A stretch of DNA of 64,000 nt, taken from NCBI GenBank assembly GCA_003527225.1, contig DPXQ01000173.1, positions 1 to 64,000 on the forward strand, read 5' to 3'. Shown here in pieces: positions 43,914 through 54,345 of this stretch. The stretch is from Rhizobium sp. GTDB taxonomy: Bacteria > Pseudomonadota > Alphaproteobacteria > Rhizobiales > Rhizobiaceae. The position numbers and the translations under genes are program-made. The notes beneath the pieces were generated by a model, which had not been told where the DNA came from, did no database searches, and worked only from the letters and a program-made list of their open reading frames with translations. The first letter of the stretch is position 1; each line of letters opens with the position of its first letter.

Positions 43914-44696
43914 ATGCTTGCCACGATTCGAACGGCCTATGGGCCGAGCCTATTGGCGCGCCTGCTTGCAGCCGGCACGCATCAACAAGTCGATGAATGC
44001 GCGAAAGCGGCCTGGGTGCTGAACGGCGAAGGACTGATCGCCGACGCGGAGATGGAATATCTCGCTCCTGTCATCGAGCATCGGCGGAAATCGATTGGTG
44101 CGGGGGTGCCCTCGAGCCGGGCGCGGGGATGTCTGCGTCATTGCCGGCCGGCTATTCCCCTGCAAAAGCGGGCCGCCTGCTGGCTTCGCCGGCGAGGTCT
44201 GGCCAAGGACTGCATCATTCCGACATCCTTGGCCCAGGCCTTCACCGTCAGCAAGCTGGCGGTACTCTCGGTCATCGCTCGTGCGGTGATGGAGCGCGGC
44301 CAATCGACGATGTCACTGCCTGAAATCGCCGCGCGCGCCGGAGTCGGATGCACGACTGCGCGTTATGCCATTCGCGATGCTGCAAGGATGGGCCTGATCA
44401 GCGTGTCCGAAAACCGCGTCAACGGCTTTTGGAACCGCCCCAATACGATCAGAATCATATGCGGTCGATGGCGTCGGTGGCTGGAGGCACGCGCCGGCTA
44501 CAGCCCTGCGCGAAAATCGGCCGGACGAACGACAGCGGGTTACCAATTTACCCCCCTCAGAAATCCGATCCCCACGATTGAAATTCTAAGATTCAACCCG
44601 CAGGCTACGATACTGCAGCATCCAAGTGGGAGCGCTTCTGCGCCAAGCTGGAGAGGTTTCGTCGAGTTGCGTAGCGGAGAAGTGCTGCTGGAATAA
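43914..44696 (+). CDS. Winged-helix DNA-binding protein, possible replication protein
   Basis: A 260-residue protein; the ATG at 43914 has GGAGAG upstream. A helix-turn-helix is clear near residues 130-165 (SLPEIAARAGVGCTTARYAI, then RDAARMGLISVSENR), in the style of replication initiators and GntR-like proteins. The C-terminal third is basic and low in family signal. The candidate antisense RNA upstream would suit a replication gene, but no repA or repB is present and the length is shorter than RepC. Function is open. Confidence 0.5.
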   Translation: MLATIRTAYGPSLLARLLAAGTHQQVDECAKAAWVLNGEGLIADAEMEYLAPVIEHRRKSIGAGVPSSRARGCLRHCRPAIPLQKRAACWLRRRGLAKDCIIPTSLAQAFTVSKLAVLSVIARAVMERGQSTMSLPEIAARAGVGCTTARYAIRDAARMGLISVSENRVNGFWNRPNTIRIICGRWRRWLEARAGYSPARKSAGRTTAGYQFTPLRNPIPTIEILRFNPQATILQHPSGSASAPSWRGFVELRSGEVLLE

Positions 44697-44741
44697 ATTC
44701 GAAGCGCCGGCATCACCAATTTTGCCGCGTTGAAGGCAAAT

Positions 44742-47700
44742 CTAGTGAAAATTCCGGGCCTTCACCTTCAGCGTATCGATATGCAAGTCTTTCACGAACA
44801 TGTCGCGTGGGCGCATGGCCGGCGTCTGACGATCGCGCGGGTCCGGCCCACCGCCATGGGCGAATTCATCGCCGCGCCCGGCCGGTAGCCGGAATTCGGT
44901 GTCACGCTCCGACAGGCTCGACAGGTCGACGGAGAGGTCGAACAGCTGCTGGGCGATGAGATGCACGACCTCGCCCTCGCGCTGGATCTTGCCGTTGATC
45001 GCCATCATGGATGAGCCGAGCACGACGCGCCGACGCCGCTCGAACAGCTTTGGCCAGACCACGACATTCGCGGGGCCGGTCTCGTCCTCGATGGTGATGA
45101 ACATGACACCCTTGGCGCTGCCCGGCTTTTGTCGGACCAGCACCAGGCCAGCGGTCATCAGCCAGCGACCTTCGCGCGCTGACATCGCTTCCTGACAGGT
45201 GACAATGCGGCGCTCGGAAAGGTCTCGGCGAAGGAAGGAAAGCGGGTGCTCGCGCAGCGTCAATCCTGTGTGGCTGTAGTCCTCGATGACATTGTGGCCC
45301 TCCGTCATCTGGCGCAATTCGACATCCGGCTCCTGCTGTTCGGCAATGGTGCGCGCTTCGCGCTCGGCCGCGGCGGCAAAGAGGGGGAGGGGCTCATCTC
45401 GCAGGGCTTTGATCGCCCAGATCGCGTCGCGCCGCTCAAGCCCAAGGGAGGGCAGAAAGGCGTCGGCCTCGGCCAGCTCCACCAGGGAGGCGGCCGGCAC
45501 GCCGGAGCGGCGCCACATATCATCGACGCTGTCAAACGGCTGGTCGGCGCGCGCCGCGGTGATTTTCGCGGCATCGGCCGTCGCCAGCCCGCGCACCATG
45601 CGCATCCCGAGCCGGACGGCGTGGCGCTCGCCATCCCCGACCGGCTCGAGCGTGCAGTCCCAGCGCGAGCGGTTGATGCAGACCGGCCGAACCTCGACAC
45701 CATGCCGGCGGCAATCGCCGACGATCTGGGCGGGCGCGTAAAAGCCCATGGGCTGGGAATTCAAGAGGGCGGCGCAGAAGGCATCCGGATAGTGGCATTT
45801 GATGAAGCTGCTGGCATAGGCGATCAGGGCAAAGGACGCGGCGTGTGACTCCGGGAAACCATAGGAGCCAAATCCTTCGAGCTGGCCGAAGGTCTTCTCG
45901 GCGAATTCCGCCGAATAGCCGTTGTCGATCATGCCGTTGACGAGCTTGTCCTTGAAGCGCGAGACGCCGCCCGTGAACTTGAAGGTGGCCATGCTTTTCC
46001 TCAGCTGGTCGGCCTCTCCGCCCGTAAACCCGGCGCAGACCATCGCCACCCGCATCGCCGATTCCTGAAACAACGGCACGCCGAGCGTCTTGCTCAGCAC
46101 CGCCTCCAGCTCCGGCGTCGGATATTCGGGCTGTTCCTTGCCTTCGCGCCTGCGCAGATAGGGATGGACCATATCCCCCTGGATTGGCCCGGGCCGCACG
46201 ATCGCCACCTGAATGACGAGATCGTAAAACGTCCGCGGCTTCATGCGCGGCAGCATCGACATCTGCGCGCGGCTTTCGATCTGGAACGTGCCAAGGGTAT
46301 CGGCCCGTCGGATCATCTCGTAAGTCCGCGCGTCTTCCGGCTCAATCTTCGCCAGATCGAGATCGCGGCCCTTGTGCTCGCGGATCAGGTCGAAGGCTTT
46401 ACTCATGCACGTCAGCATGCCGAGCGCCAGCACATCGACCTTCATGATTTTCAACGCCTCGACGTCATCCTTGTCCCATTCGACAATCCGTCGATCCTTC
46501 ATCGTCGCCGGCTCGATCGGCACGAGATCGTCGAGGCGATCGTTGGTCAAGACGAAACCGCCGGGATGCTGACCGAGATGCCGCGGTGCGCCCATCAGCT
46601 GCTGGGCAAGCTTCAGGGTGAGGAGGAGACGCCGATCGTCCGGGTTCAGGTTGAGTTCGCGAACGTTGCGGTCGCTGACCTCCTCCGACCATGACCACAT
46701 GCCCGACGACAGCGCCTTGATCACGTCCTCCGGCAGGCCCAGCGCCTTGCCCACATCCCGGATGGCGCCTTTGGCGCGATAACGAGTGACGGTCGCGCAC
46801 AAGGCCGCCTTGTCATGCCCGTAGGTTTCGTAGATCCACTGGATGACCTCTTCGCGCCTGGCATGCTCAAAATCCACATCGATGTCCGGCGGCTCGTCGC
46901 GCTCGCGGCTGACGAAGCGTTCGAACAGGAGATCGTTGGTCTCGGGGTCGATCGAGGTGATGCCGAGAATATAGCAGACGGCGGAATTGGCCGCCGACCC
47001 GCGCCCCTGGCAAAGGATTCCCTGCGAGCGCGCGAACCGCACGATGGAAAACACCGTCAGGAAATAGGGCGCATAGTGCATCGCCTTGATCAGGTCGAGT
47101 TCGTGCCGGACGATCTGTAGGGTCTTCGGCGGCAGGCCCTCCGGATATCGGTCGGGGATGCACTGCCAAACATAATGCTCGAGCGAAGCCTGCGCGTCCT
47201 TGCCGGGGACGATGGCCTCCTCCGGATACTGATAGGTCAACTCCTCGAGCGAGAATTTGCAACGGGCGACAATCTCCATCGTCCGCGCCAGCGCCTCGCG
47301 GTAGCGGGGAAAGAGCCGTTCCATTTCCTCGGGCGGTTTGAGGTAGCGATCGGCGTGCCTTTCGCGCTCGAAACCGACGTCATCGATGGTGGTGTTGTTC
47401 CGAATGCAGCTGACGACATCCTGCAGCTGGCGCCGCTCCGGATCATGAAACAGAACGTCGTTCGTCACGACCGGACGGACGCCGAAGTGGGTGGCGAGGT
47501 TCGACAGATTGTGCAGACGCAACTGGTCGCGCGGCCGGCGGCGCAGCGTCAGCGCCATGTAGGCGCGGTCCCCGAAAATCTCCGCCATCTTGCGCAGCTG
47601 CACCGCGCAGGTCTCGTCCGCCAGATCGGGGACGAGCACGCCGATCAGCCCTTCCGAATACTGGGCGACGTCTTCGAGATGGAGAATGCAGTTCGCTTTG

Positions 47701-47999
47701 CCCCCTCTCGACTTTCCGAGTGTCAGCAGGCGCGTCAGTCGGGAATAGGCGGCGCGGTCGGTCGGGTAGACAAGGATCGACATGCCGCCCTGGAGATCGA
47801 GCCGACAGCCGACGACGAGGCGGATGTTCGTTTCGCGGGACGCTTCCAGCGCTCGGACAATGCCGGCAAGGGAATTGCGGTCGACCACACCGAGCGCCGA
47901 GATGCCGAGCGCCTTGGCCGTCGCGAACAGCTCGTCCGCCGACGATGCCCCGCGCAGAAACGAAAAATGCGTCGTGACCTGGAGTTCCGCGTAGCTCAT
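44742..47999 (-). CDS. dnaE2: Error-prone DNA polymerase DnaE2 (ImuC)
   Basis: A 1085-residue C-family polymerase. The PHP domain starts at once ([20 protein letters not shown]), the polymerase core holds [36 protein letters not shown] and [16 protein letters not shown], and an OB domain is near the C-terminus. Length is typical of DnaE2, shorter than DnaE1. It copies damaged DNA together with ImuA and ImuB in the SOS response. Its start overlaps the imuB stop by four bases. Confidence 0.95.
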   Translation of the reverse strand: MSYAELQVTTHFSFLRGASSADELFATAKALGISALGVVDRNSLAGIVRALEASRETNIRLVVGCRLDLQGGMSILVYPTDRAAYSRLTRLLTLGKSRGGKANCILHLEDVAQYSEGLIGVLVPDLADETCAVQLRKMAEIFGDRAYMALTLRRRPRDQLRLHNLSNLATHFGVRPVVTNDVLFHDPERRQLQDVVSCIRNNTTIDDVGFERERHADRYLKPPEEMERLFPRYREALARTMEIVARCKFSLEELTYQYPEEAIVPGKDAQASLEHYVWQCIPDRYPEGLPPKTLQIVRHELDLIKAMHYAPYFLTVFSIVRFARSQGILCQGRGSAANSAVCYILGITSIDPETNDLLFERFVSRERDEPPDIDVDFEHARREEVIQWIYETYGHDKAALCATVTRYRAKGAIRDVGKALGLPEDVIKALSSGMWSWSEEVSDRNVRELNLNPDDRRLLLTLKLAQQLMGAPRHLGQHPGGFVLTNDRLDDLVPIEPATMKDRRIVEWDKDDVEALKIMKVDVLALGMLTCMSKAFDLIREHKGRDLDLAKIEPEDARTYEMIRRADTLGTFQIESRAQMSMLPRMKPRTFYDLVIQVAIVRPGPIQGDMVHPYLRRREGKEQPEYPTPELEAVLSKTLGVPLFQESAMRVAMVCAGFTGGEADQLRKSMATFKFTGGVSRFKDKLVNGMIDNGYSAEFAEKTFGQLEGFGSYGFPESHAASFALIAYASSFIKCHYPDAFCAALLNSQPMGFYAPAQIVGDCRRHGVEVRPVCINRSRWDCTLEPVGDGERHAVRLGMRMVRGLATADAAKITAARADQPFDSVDDMWRRSGVPAASLVELAEADAFLPSLGLERRDAIWAIKALRDEPLPLFAAAAEREARTIAEQQEPDVELRQMTEGHNVIEDYSHTGLTLREHPLSFLRRDLSERRIVTCQEAMSAREGRWLMTAGLVLVRQKPGSAKGVMFITIEDETGPANVVVWPKLFERRRRVVLGSSMMAINGKIQREGEVVHLIAQQLFDLSVDLSSLSERDTEFRLPAGRGDEFAHGGGPDPRDRQTPAMRPRDMFVKDLHIDTLKVKARNFH

Positions 48000-49507
48000 G
48001 CGAAAATCCCATGCACGAACCAGCGATGCGAGCCGGTGGCAGGATCGACGCCGTCACCGCTGCGGAAGATCCACAGACGCTCGCCGGTCTCGTCCTCGAC
48101 GACGAAATAGTCGCGCACCGCCTCATATTCCGCGTCGCGCGTCCACCATTCGCCGAATATGCGCTCCGGGCCGTCGGCGCGTTTGACGCGCCGGCGCTTG
48201 CCCCGCCAGGTGATCGATACCGGTGGGTGGTCGGGCATGAGGGCGATCACCTCGATCAACTCCGGCCGGGACAGCAGGCGGACCGGCCGTGGCCAATGCT
48301 GGGTCCAGGTGGCGCCGGCGGCGACCGCCGCCGGATCGATCCGCCGAACGCTGCGCTCCGGAACGTCGCTCGCCACCGGCATCACGCGATAGACCCGCTG
48401 GCCGCGATTGGCGAAGACGTCGATGAGCGGGACAACGTCCGTCATCTGGTCTTCGACCAGCGAGGACGCCCTCTGAACGTCTTCCAGCGGCTCGGTCATC
48501 ACGGCGACCAGCGTCAGCCGCTCGATGCCGAAACCGGGCTCGATCTTCTCCGTCCGATCGCGAAACAGCTTGGTGAGCCATGTGACGTCGCGCGACGGCT
48601 TGGCCGTGCCGGCGCGAATGGCCTGCCGCGTGCCGTCGACCTTTTCGACGATGAGGTCGGTGCGGCGAACGCCGTGCCCTCGCCGCTGCAGTTCGCCGAC
48701 GAGCTGCGTCACCAGGCCGGCGACATAGCGGTTGATGGTCTCGGCCGCGCCGATCGGCTCGGCGAAGGCTTTGGTGACCTCGACAATATCCGGCGTTCGG
48801 ATGGGATCGATGGGCTCGGCCATGCGGCCATACATCTGGTCGAGCCGACGGCCGACCTCCGGGCCGAAGCGCAGGGCGAGGGGGGCGCGCGCCGTCGCCG
48901 ACAGCTGGCCGATCGTCCGGAAGCCGAGGGTTCTGAGGTCGCCAACGATTTGCTCGGGCAGACGAAGCAGGGAGATCGGTAGGCGCTCGACAGCGCGCCC
49001 CGTCTCGCCCGGCGGCACAATGACGGTTTCGCGGGCAATGGCACGGGCACAGGCATGCGCCGCGCCCCATGTGTCGGCGATGGCGACGCGGGCGGTGAGG
49101 AACTTGGCCCGGAACCGGTTGGCGGTCGCGGTCAGCATGAGCTGCTCGCCGCCCTGCAGATGATCGGCGCCTTCGGTATCTATCACGATGCCGTCTGGCG
49201 CATCCATCGCGACGATTGGCGAATATTGCGTCAGCGCCCAGAGCGTGATGCGTTCCAGTGCCGCGGCGTCGGCCGCCGGATCGGCATCGACCAGCATCAG
49301 GTCGCGAAACAGCGCCTGCGCCTTTGCCGCCGGCATGCCGACCTTCACGCCGACCTTCCGCGCCGCGGCGTCGGCCGCAGCCACCCAGCGCCGGGAACCG
49401 CTGCGCGCGATGACGGCGATCGGCTGCTCAGCCGGCAGCGAAGGATCGGCCCGCCTGATCCTGTCGGTGGGCAGGTCCGGTAGATAGATCGAGACGACCC
49501 GAGGCAT
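47996..49507 (-). CDS. imuB: ImuB, inactive Y-family polymerase
   Basis: A 503-residue Y-family protein that links DnaE2 to the sliding clamp. The N-terminal [19 protein letters not shown] lacks the Asp and Glu set of active Y polymerases, as expected for ImuB. The ATG at 49507 was chosen (GGAG six bases upstream). The C-terminal RWFVHGIFA end is usual for the family. It overlaps imuA by 80 bases, a long but plausible overlap, and dnaE2 by four. Confidence 0.93.
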   Translation of the reverse strand: MPRVVSIYLPDLPTDRIRRADPSLPAEQPIAVIARSGSRRWVAAADAAARKVGVKVGMPAAKAQALFRDLMLVDADPAADAAALERITLWALTQYSPIVAMDAPDGIVIDTEGADHLQGGEQLMLTATANRFRAKFLTARVAIADTWGAAHACARAIARETVIVPPGETGRAVERLPISLLRLPEQIVGDLRTLGFRTIGQLSATARAPLALRFGPEVGRRLDQMYGRMAEPIDPIRTPDIVEVTKAFAEPIGAAETINRYVAGLVTQLVGELQRRGHGVRRTDLIVEKVDGTRQAIRAGTAKPSRDVTWLTKLFRDRTEKIEPGFGIERLTLVAVMTEPLEDVQRASSLVEDQMTDVVPLIDVFANRGQRVYRVMPVASDVPERSVRRIDPAAVAAGATWTQHWPRPVRLLSRPELIEVIALMPDHPPVSITWRGKRRRVKRADGPERIFGEWWTRDAEYEAVRDYFVVEDETGERLWIFRSGDGVDPATGSHRWFVHGIFA

Positions 49508-50180
49508 CACAGGCTCCAACGATAAACTCAGCGCACTCGCCCGCTTTCACGCGCATAATTTCCAGTAGCCAGTTCGGCCGTCCGACACAGGGGACCGGCA
49601 ATTCCTCGGAAGGAAGCACGCTTACCCGCCATCGCGTGGTCGAGGCGGTCGGCTGACCGTAGTCGGACGCCTCCGTCGGCCGCCGCCAGCGCCGGACCAC
49701 CAGCGCCATCGCCCCGGTCTTTTCGGCGGCAAGCTGCAGCCTCCGGCTCGCCACCATCGGCAGGCGTACGAGTTCGGCGACGACGGCGCCGAGCCCGCCA
49801 TAGGCAAGCGCCTCCTCCGCATTCGCTAAGACGTCTTCCTCCTTGTCGCTCTCCACGAAATAGACGCGGTCGGGATGGAGCCCGACCTGAGCCAGCGCCG
49901 GGAAAAATAGATCCGGCCGCGTCAGACACCACACGATCGGGCCTTTCGTTCGGGCGGCGATGCCGGCGGCGAACAGCGCGGCAGCAGCACCATCGACCGC
50001 GCCAGCGCCGCCACCGGAGACTTCATGGAGCGCACCGTAGGCGAGACCGCCGCCGGGCAGGACCGCGTCGATCTCCGCCACCTGAAACGGCAACGCACCG
50101 GCTTTGCGCGAGGCAGGGCTCTCCAACGAGGCGATGCGCTCTCTCAGCTCGGTTATCACCCTGTTTCGGGCAGCATTCAT
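49428..50180 (-). CDS. imuA: ImuA, RecA-like mutagenesis protein
   Basis: A 250-residue RecA/SulA-like protein, first gene of the imuA-imuB-dnaE2 cassette. The start (ELRERIASLE, then LPGGGLAYGALHEVSG) and the ALAYGGLGAVVAELVRLPM region are typical of ImuA. It supports translesion synthesis. A LexA box lies 61-75 bases upstream, so the whole cassette should be SOS induced. Confidence 0.92.
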   Translation of the reverse strand: MNAARNRVITELRERIASLESPASRKAGALPFQVAEIDAVLPGGGLAYGALHEVSGGGAGAVDGAAAALFAAGIAARTKGPIVWCLTRPDLFFPALAQVGLHPDRVYFVESDKEEDVLANAEEALAYGGLGAVVAELVRLPMVASRRLQLAAEKTGAMALVVRRWRRPTEASDYGQPTASTTRWRVSVLPSEELPVPCVGRPNWLLEIMRVKAGECAEFIVGACDASGRLDLSTGPAHRQDQAGRSFAAG

Positions 50181-50240
50181 CGTTCACGGACTCCAGCGGG
50201 TTCGTGTTGGCAGGCGACGTCATGTCGTACAGGTCTACTT

Positions 50241-50255
50241 GTTCTGTATCTGTTC
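50241..50255. promoter_or_regulatory. LexA box of the imuA operon
   Basis: GTTCTGTATCTGTTC, i.e. GTTC-N7-GTTC, the alphaproteobacterial SOS box. It ends 75 bases before the imuA start and has the exact spacing. Confidence 0.88.
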
Positions 50256-50418
50256 CTGACGGCAAAAAGAGTCAAGCCACCCGAAAATAGGAAAATTGTC
50301 TCATATTTTTGCCCGCGCCGGATTCTTGCTTGCGAATCATCGACATGAGGTCGGAGGCGGCGCGCTTACCGACTTCAAAAAAACTTATCCGGTTCGCCGC
50401 CGGACAGGCGTGACAATT

Positions 50419-50433
50419 GTTCGTCATATGTTC
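50419..50433. promoter_or_regulatory. LexA box of the SRAP pair
   Basis: GTTCGTCATATGTTC, i.e. GTTC-N7-GTTC. It lies 43 bases before the start of the first SRAP gene, separate from the imuA box in the same intergenic region. Confidence 0.85.
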
Positions 50434-50475
50434 CCGTGGTAGTTTGGCCCGATCAAACCCGATCGGAGACTAGAG

Positions 50476-51141
50476 TTGTCCCGCCTGTTCGCCATATCAC
50501 GGCCGATCGAGGAGATCGTCGCGCATTTCGGCGTCAATCTTTCCTCGGTAGCGAGCGTTCCTCCCGAGACCGTCGAGGGCACCGCGGGCCTTATCGTGCT
50601 CGAAAAGGATGGCCTGCGCCTCCTGAAATCCCTGACCTGGGGCTTTCCCCGGCCGACGGGGGAGATGCGCCATCACGGCGAGCCGCCGGGGCGCATCGGG
50701 CTCGTCGCCGACCTCACCAATCCGCTGTGGGATCGTCTTGTCGTCGACGCCAAGTATCGATGCCTGATAGCGCTAACACACTTTGCCAATCCTGACGGGG
50801 TCAAAGGGTCGAAGACGAGGACGTGGTTCTCGTTTCATCGCCAGCCGCTGATCGCCTGGGCTGGTTTCTGCCGCAACACGCCGGAGTTCGGACCCGTCTT
50901 CGCAGGCATGACGATGAAGGCGAACGAGAAGATCAGGCCCCTGAACGATCGGATGCCGGTCCTGCTGAAGCCGGAGGAATATGAGCGTTGGCTTCATGGA
51001 TCGATTGAGGACGTCATTGCGTTCCAATACCGCGAGCCGCCGGCGTCCGACGAATTCGCCATGCTGCAAACACGCGATCGCTGGCAAAGTGGCACGCCGC
51101 CGTCCAACGCTTCACGGCGCCGGGATGACGTGCTTAGCTGA
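50476..51141 (+). CDS. SRAP family protein lacking catalytic residues
   Basis: A 221-residue SOS response-associated (SRAP/YedK) protein starting at TTG with GGAG upstream. SRAP enzymes link to abasic sites through Cys2, with Asn, Glu and His completing the site. Here residue 2 is Ser (MSRLFAIS), the Asn motif is lost, Glu is Asn105 (THFANPDG) and His is Asn157 (PLNDRMPV). The fold landmarks (KSLTWGFP, WFSFHRQPLIAWAG, WLHGSIEDVIAFQ) are kept, so it is a folded but probably inactive member, not decay. Followed 29 bases later by an intact paralogue, and SOS-controlled. Confidence 0.85.
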   Translation: MSRLFAISRPIEEIVAHFGVNLSSVASVPPETVEGTAGLIVLEKDGLRLLKSLTWGFPRPTGEMRHHGEPPGRIGLVADLTNPLWDRLVVDAKYRCLIALTHFANPDGVKGSKTRTWFSFHRQPLIAWAGFCRNTPEFGPVFAGMTMKANEKIRPLNDRMPVLLKPEEYERWLHGSIEDVIAFQYREPPASDEFAMLQTRDRWQSGTPPSNASRRRDDVLS

Positions 51142-51170
51142 CCGATATCCGAGGTGAAAGGGTTGATCGC

Positions 51171-51818
51171 ATGTGCAACTTATACACCGTCCGCGTGACG
51201 GCCGCGGAGGTGGCCGCTCATTTCGGCGTGCCGAACCCCATGCAGACGAACGCCTCCGACGAGGTGTATCCGGGGATGCCCGGCCTGGTCGTCACAGAGA
51301 ACGAGGGTGTTCGCGAGCTTCGCTCGATGACCTGGGGTTTTCCGCTTAGGCTGAAGGGCATGAAGCCGGAGGCCAAACCGAAGCCGGTCAACAACGTTCG
51401 CGAACTCACCAAAGGCATGTGGGTTGGCCTCGCGCGCAAACCGCAGTGGCGATGCCTGATCCCGGTCACGCATTTCGCGGAGGCGGAGGGCGAGAAGGGC
51501 AAGATGACGAGAACCTGGTTCAGCGTTCGCCACGAGCCGATCTTTGCGTGGGCGGGGCTCTGGCGCGTCAGCGACGAGTGGGGGCCGGTCTATTCCGGTG
51601 TTATGACCGACGCCAACGCGGCGATCGCGCCGGTGCATGATCGCATGCCCGTCCTGCTGCACCGCGAGGATTACCAGCAATGGCTTCATGGAAGTTTCGA
51701 TGACGTGCTTGCGTTTCAGAAGCGGGTGTCCCCGCCTGACGGCATCAAGGTGGAGCGCACGACGGACCTGTGGGTGAAGAAGAAAGCTCCCGCCGCGCAG
51801 GAAACGCTCGCCTTATAG
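51171..51818 (+). CDS. SRAP family DNA-protein crosslink protein
   Basis: A 215-residue SRAP protein with the full active-site set: Cys2 (MCNLYTV), the Asn of VNNVRELT, Glu104 (THFAEAEG) and His156 (PVHDRMPV). It should form a reversible thiazolidine bond with abasic sites in single-stranded DNA and so protect them. It follows the inactive copy and is probably in the same SOS transcript. Sequence similarity between the two is high outside the active site. Confidence 0.92.
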   Translation: MCNLYTVRVTAAEVAAHFGVPNPMQTNASDEVYPGMPGLVVTENEGVRELRSMTWGFPLRLKGMKPEAKPKPVNNVRELTKGMWVGLARKPQWRCLIPVTHFAEAEGEKGKMTRTWFSVRHEPIFAWAGLWRVSDEWGPVYSGVMTDANAAIAPVHDRMPVLLHREDYQQWLHGSFDDVLAFQKRVSPPDGIKVERTTDLWVKKKAPAAQETLAL

Positions 51819-52121
51819 CGAAAGGGGCTGGAAAGATACCCGGCCCCTCGACTTGCGGCTGATCTTGTCTTCCAGCTGGTCGCGCTTGCCGGCAAGTAGC
51901 GAGGTTGTTCCAGGTTTCACTCGATGCGGGCTCGCCGTCGAACCATCTCCATCTGCCTAAAGTTCAATGACGATGGGGGTAGGTATCCCTACCCAGATCG
52001 ATTTATGAGATCGATCGCTTTTCACGGATATGAAACACGCTTCCCAGCCTGAGCTAACGGCCGATATGCCTAGCCTGCCCGAACGCGGGATAGAACGGGT
52101 CTATAGTTGCACCAAGAGGGA
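51819..52121. other. Non-coding gap with hairpin
   Basis: No gene seen. A perfect hairpin GGGTAGG-TATC-CCTACCC lies at 51977-51994, followed by the repeated GATCGAT at 51997-52003 and 52010-52016. These may end the SRAP transcript or mark the edge of a block. No promoter was recognised. Confidence 0.4.
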
Positions 52122-52538
52122 TTATAGCCACACCTCGACAAGGTCAGATCTGTCGCCTTCGATCCGTACGTCTTCACCCGCACGCTCGCACGCTTCATTG
52201 AACCGTTCAATCATCTCCTGCACGGTGTTACACTGCCGAAGCTCATAGGGGGTCGAAGAGTCTGCGGTCAGGACATTTCGGACGATGTGAAGCTCGTCGG
52301 TCGTGGCGATCGGCCTCCACATAATCTCGCCGTCACACGGTTTGGAGATCGAAAACATTGCGTCGAGGTCTCCGGGTAAATCTTTCAATGGCCCGTCTCG
52401 AACGAATGATCCGAAGACATAGCAACGTACCTGCCAACCTTTCGCGCGGATCGCCTCGAGCTCGACCCTTAGCAGGCCAATCAAATAGGCGCGGCGTTCA
52501 TTGAAGCCGTATTTCGCAGAGAACTCGGAAATCTGCAT
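52122..52538 (-). CDS. Nucleotidyltransferase-domain protein
   Basis: A 138-residue protein with the core nucleotidyltransferase pattern: YVFGSFVRDGPLKDLPGDLD gives GS-x(2)-R and then the D-x-D pair. The short length and lack of another domain resemble MNT-type antitoxins or toxin-like NTases. No HEPN partner is adjacent, and the next gene upstream is more than 50 bases away. It may be one half of a former toxin-antitoxin pair or an independent protein. Confidence 0.65.
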   Translation of the reverse strand: MQISEFSAKYGFNERRAYLIGLLRVELEAIRAKGWQVRCYVFGSFVRDGPLKDLPGDLDAMFSISKPCDGEIMWRPIATTDELHIVRNVLTADSSTPYELRQCNTVQEMIERFNEACERAGEDVRIEGDRSDLVEVWL

Positions 52539-52594
52539 CTTTCATCTCGGTATTGGCGTGTTATGTGGCAAATGTACCATGAGGGTATCGCCGA

Positions 52595-53454
52595 TCACGT
52601 CCTTCGCACCTGATCGACGAAAGCTCGCTGCCAGGCAGACTCGACCTCCTTTTGCGCTCCGTGGACCCGCTCGTAGCCCTTCCGCCTGTCGGCCAAATAT
52701 TCCAGGACCCGTTGCTCCAGATTATAGGCTTCGTCTCGGGTTTTCATGCGTTGCCTTAAAAAGACCCTCCACTGCTCCAGCCCCAGTTCGGCCGGGATGT
52801 GCTGATTGATCTCGACACAGCGGGCATCGACATCGAGCGCCATCCGATCTTCCAGACATCTCGCTTCCCAAACCGAAGCACATAGGTCCATGCCTCGCCG
52901 TCGGAAGGTGGAGAAACCTGATATCCGGCCCCGTTGGGGCGCGGACCGGTTGTGTTGCGAAGTGCGTCGTTCATACGACGCATTCCCTCCAGCGCCGGTA
53001 GAAGTGGCAATTCGATTTCCTGAGCATTGAGATCGAGGATTGCGGCAACGTCGGATGGGTCGATAATCTCCTGAACCCCGGATGTTGCGATCATCGTCAA
53101 CTGCCGCGAAAGCGTCTGGATCAACAATGGAGCGGGCTCGAAGCGCCAGGCACGGGTGAGGGCCACCGCGTGAGGAAACTTGAAATTTCCAGCGGCGTCG
53201 AAATCGCGGCTGTCGAGCTCTGTCCGTCCGACGAGATCCAATGTCCGTAACGGCTCGAACCCGATTTCCGCCATGCCGAGAATCCGACCCTGGTGATCGG
53301 CTGCGGTCCGGTCGGTCTGCGTCCCGACGAAAATGAGCCTGTCGCCGCGCTGCCCCAAGCGGAGCAGACGATCGAGATGGCCTTTCATTGCAAAGGTGGC
53401 GATTGGAATTCGCTCGAACCCCATTCCCCACACGCGGGCCGCAAACAGCCTCAT
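52595..53454 (-). pseudogene. T5orf172/GIY-YIG-type gene with frameshift
   Basis: Two minus-strand frames join into one protein. Frame one (start 53454) gives about 205 residues ending WTYVLRFGKRDVWKIG, and a second frame continues with DVDARCVEINQHIP, ELGLEQW and EAYNLEQRVLEYL. Together these read as a T5orf172 domain (KIG-x-x-x-D-x-x-R-x-x-E-I-N). The shift is at 52840-52842 and is consistent with loss of one G (TGG GCG to TGG CG). It could be a real mutation or a base-calling error. The upstream 200 residues carry no recognised motif. It is next to the nuclease gene at 53464. Confidence 0.65.
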
Positions 53455-53463
53455 CGAGCGACC

Positions 53464-54345
53464 TCAGGGCTGGAAGAGATCTGTGACGCGCGCGAAAGGC
53501 TGTCGGCGCTCCGAGTGATGCCGCGCTTTCCGACGGATGACCTCCGCGAGGTCGAGCCGCCGGTTTAGCGCGTGGTAGATGTCAGCGCCATCCATCATGA
53601 TCAAGCGGCGTGCGGTGAAGGCGTCAAAACTGTCACCGGAGAAGCCGCCATATGAAACGTATAGTCCGCGAGTCCAATCAGGCCGTTCCAGCAGCTTGCC
53701 CTGGAAGACATGAAGCATCGCTGCATCCATGGGCTTGGCGTGCCACTTCGCCTCGACGAGGTAGGTACTTCCGTCGTGCTGAAACGAACCATCGATCTGT
53801 TCGCCTGCAGTGCGAAACGACGCGTGGGCGTCGAGACCCCAGTTGTCGAACCAATTTTTCAGGAAGCGTTCGAAGGCATAGCCTCGTTGTTGGGGCGCTT
53901 CGTCCATCACGGTCAGTGCAAGGAATTCCTGCTCCAACGCGACAAACGCGCCTTCGCTCGGCCCCTTCGGTTCGGGTGCCGGCGCGGCGTTCGGATCCGG
54001 TGGGAGAGCACTCCCGCCAAGCTTCAGCAGCAGAGCACTCAGACGCTGGCGAGCATTGGGAACGGTTTCTTCCTCACCGCGATCGAGCATGCCGGTTTCG
54101 CGATATTCCCATAGCGCTGCGAGGGTGCGCACGACATCTGCATTGGACGCTGTCTCAAGAAACGCGCGAAAGTGTTTGCCCTTTGAGGTTCCGTAGGTCG
54201 CATATCGATCGTGGTAGATGTCGATCTTCAGATCGCGATTGAAGAATGCCGCAAAGCGGTCGTTGCTGAAGTCGAGAACATATCCACCATACATGCCGAA
54301 GATCTTGTCGATCAAAGCCATGTCGGTCGTTGATAGCTGCGCCAT
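53464..54345 (-). CDS. Restriction-endonuclease-like protein (PD-(D/E)XK)
   Basis: A 293-residue protein. The C-terminal half has a Mrr-like nuclease core: RGYAFERFLKNWFDNWG, then GEQIDGSFQHDGSTYLVEAKW, where Asp and the E-x-K supply the catalytic triad. The N-terminal 150 residues (MALIDKIFGMYGGYVLDFSN, NRDLKIDIYHDRYATYGTSK) look like a separate recognition or regulatory domain. It is 9 bases upstream of the T5orf172-type gene. No methyltransferase is nearby, so it may restrict modified DNA or belong to a defence module; both are inference. Confidence 0.7.
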   Translation of the reverse strand: MAQLSTTDMALIDKIFGMYGGYVLDFSNDRFAAFFNRDLKIDIYHDRYATYGTSKGKHFRAFLETASNADVVRTLAALWEYRETGMLDRGEEETVPNARQRLSALLLKLGGSALPPDPNAAPAPEPKGPSEGAFVALEQEFLALTVMDEAPQQRGYAFERFLKNWFDNWGLDAHASFRTAGEQIDGSFQHDGSTYLVEAKWHAKPMDAAMLHVFQGKLLERPDWTRGLYVSYGGFSGDSFDAFTARRLIMMDGADIYHALNRRLDLAEVIRRKARHHSERRQPFARVTDLFQP

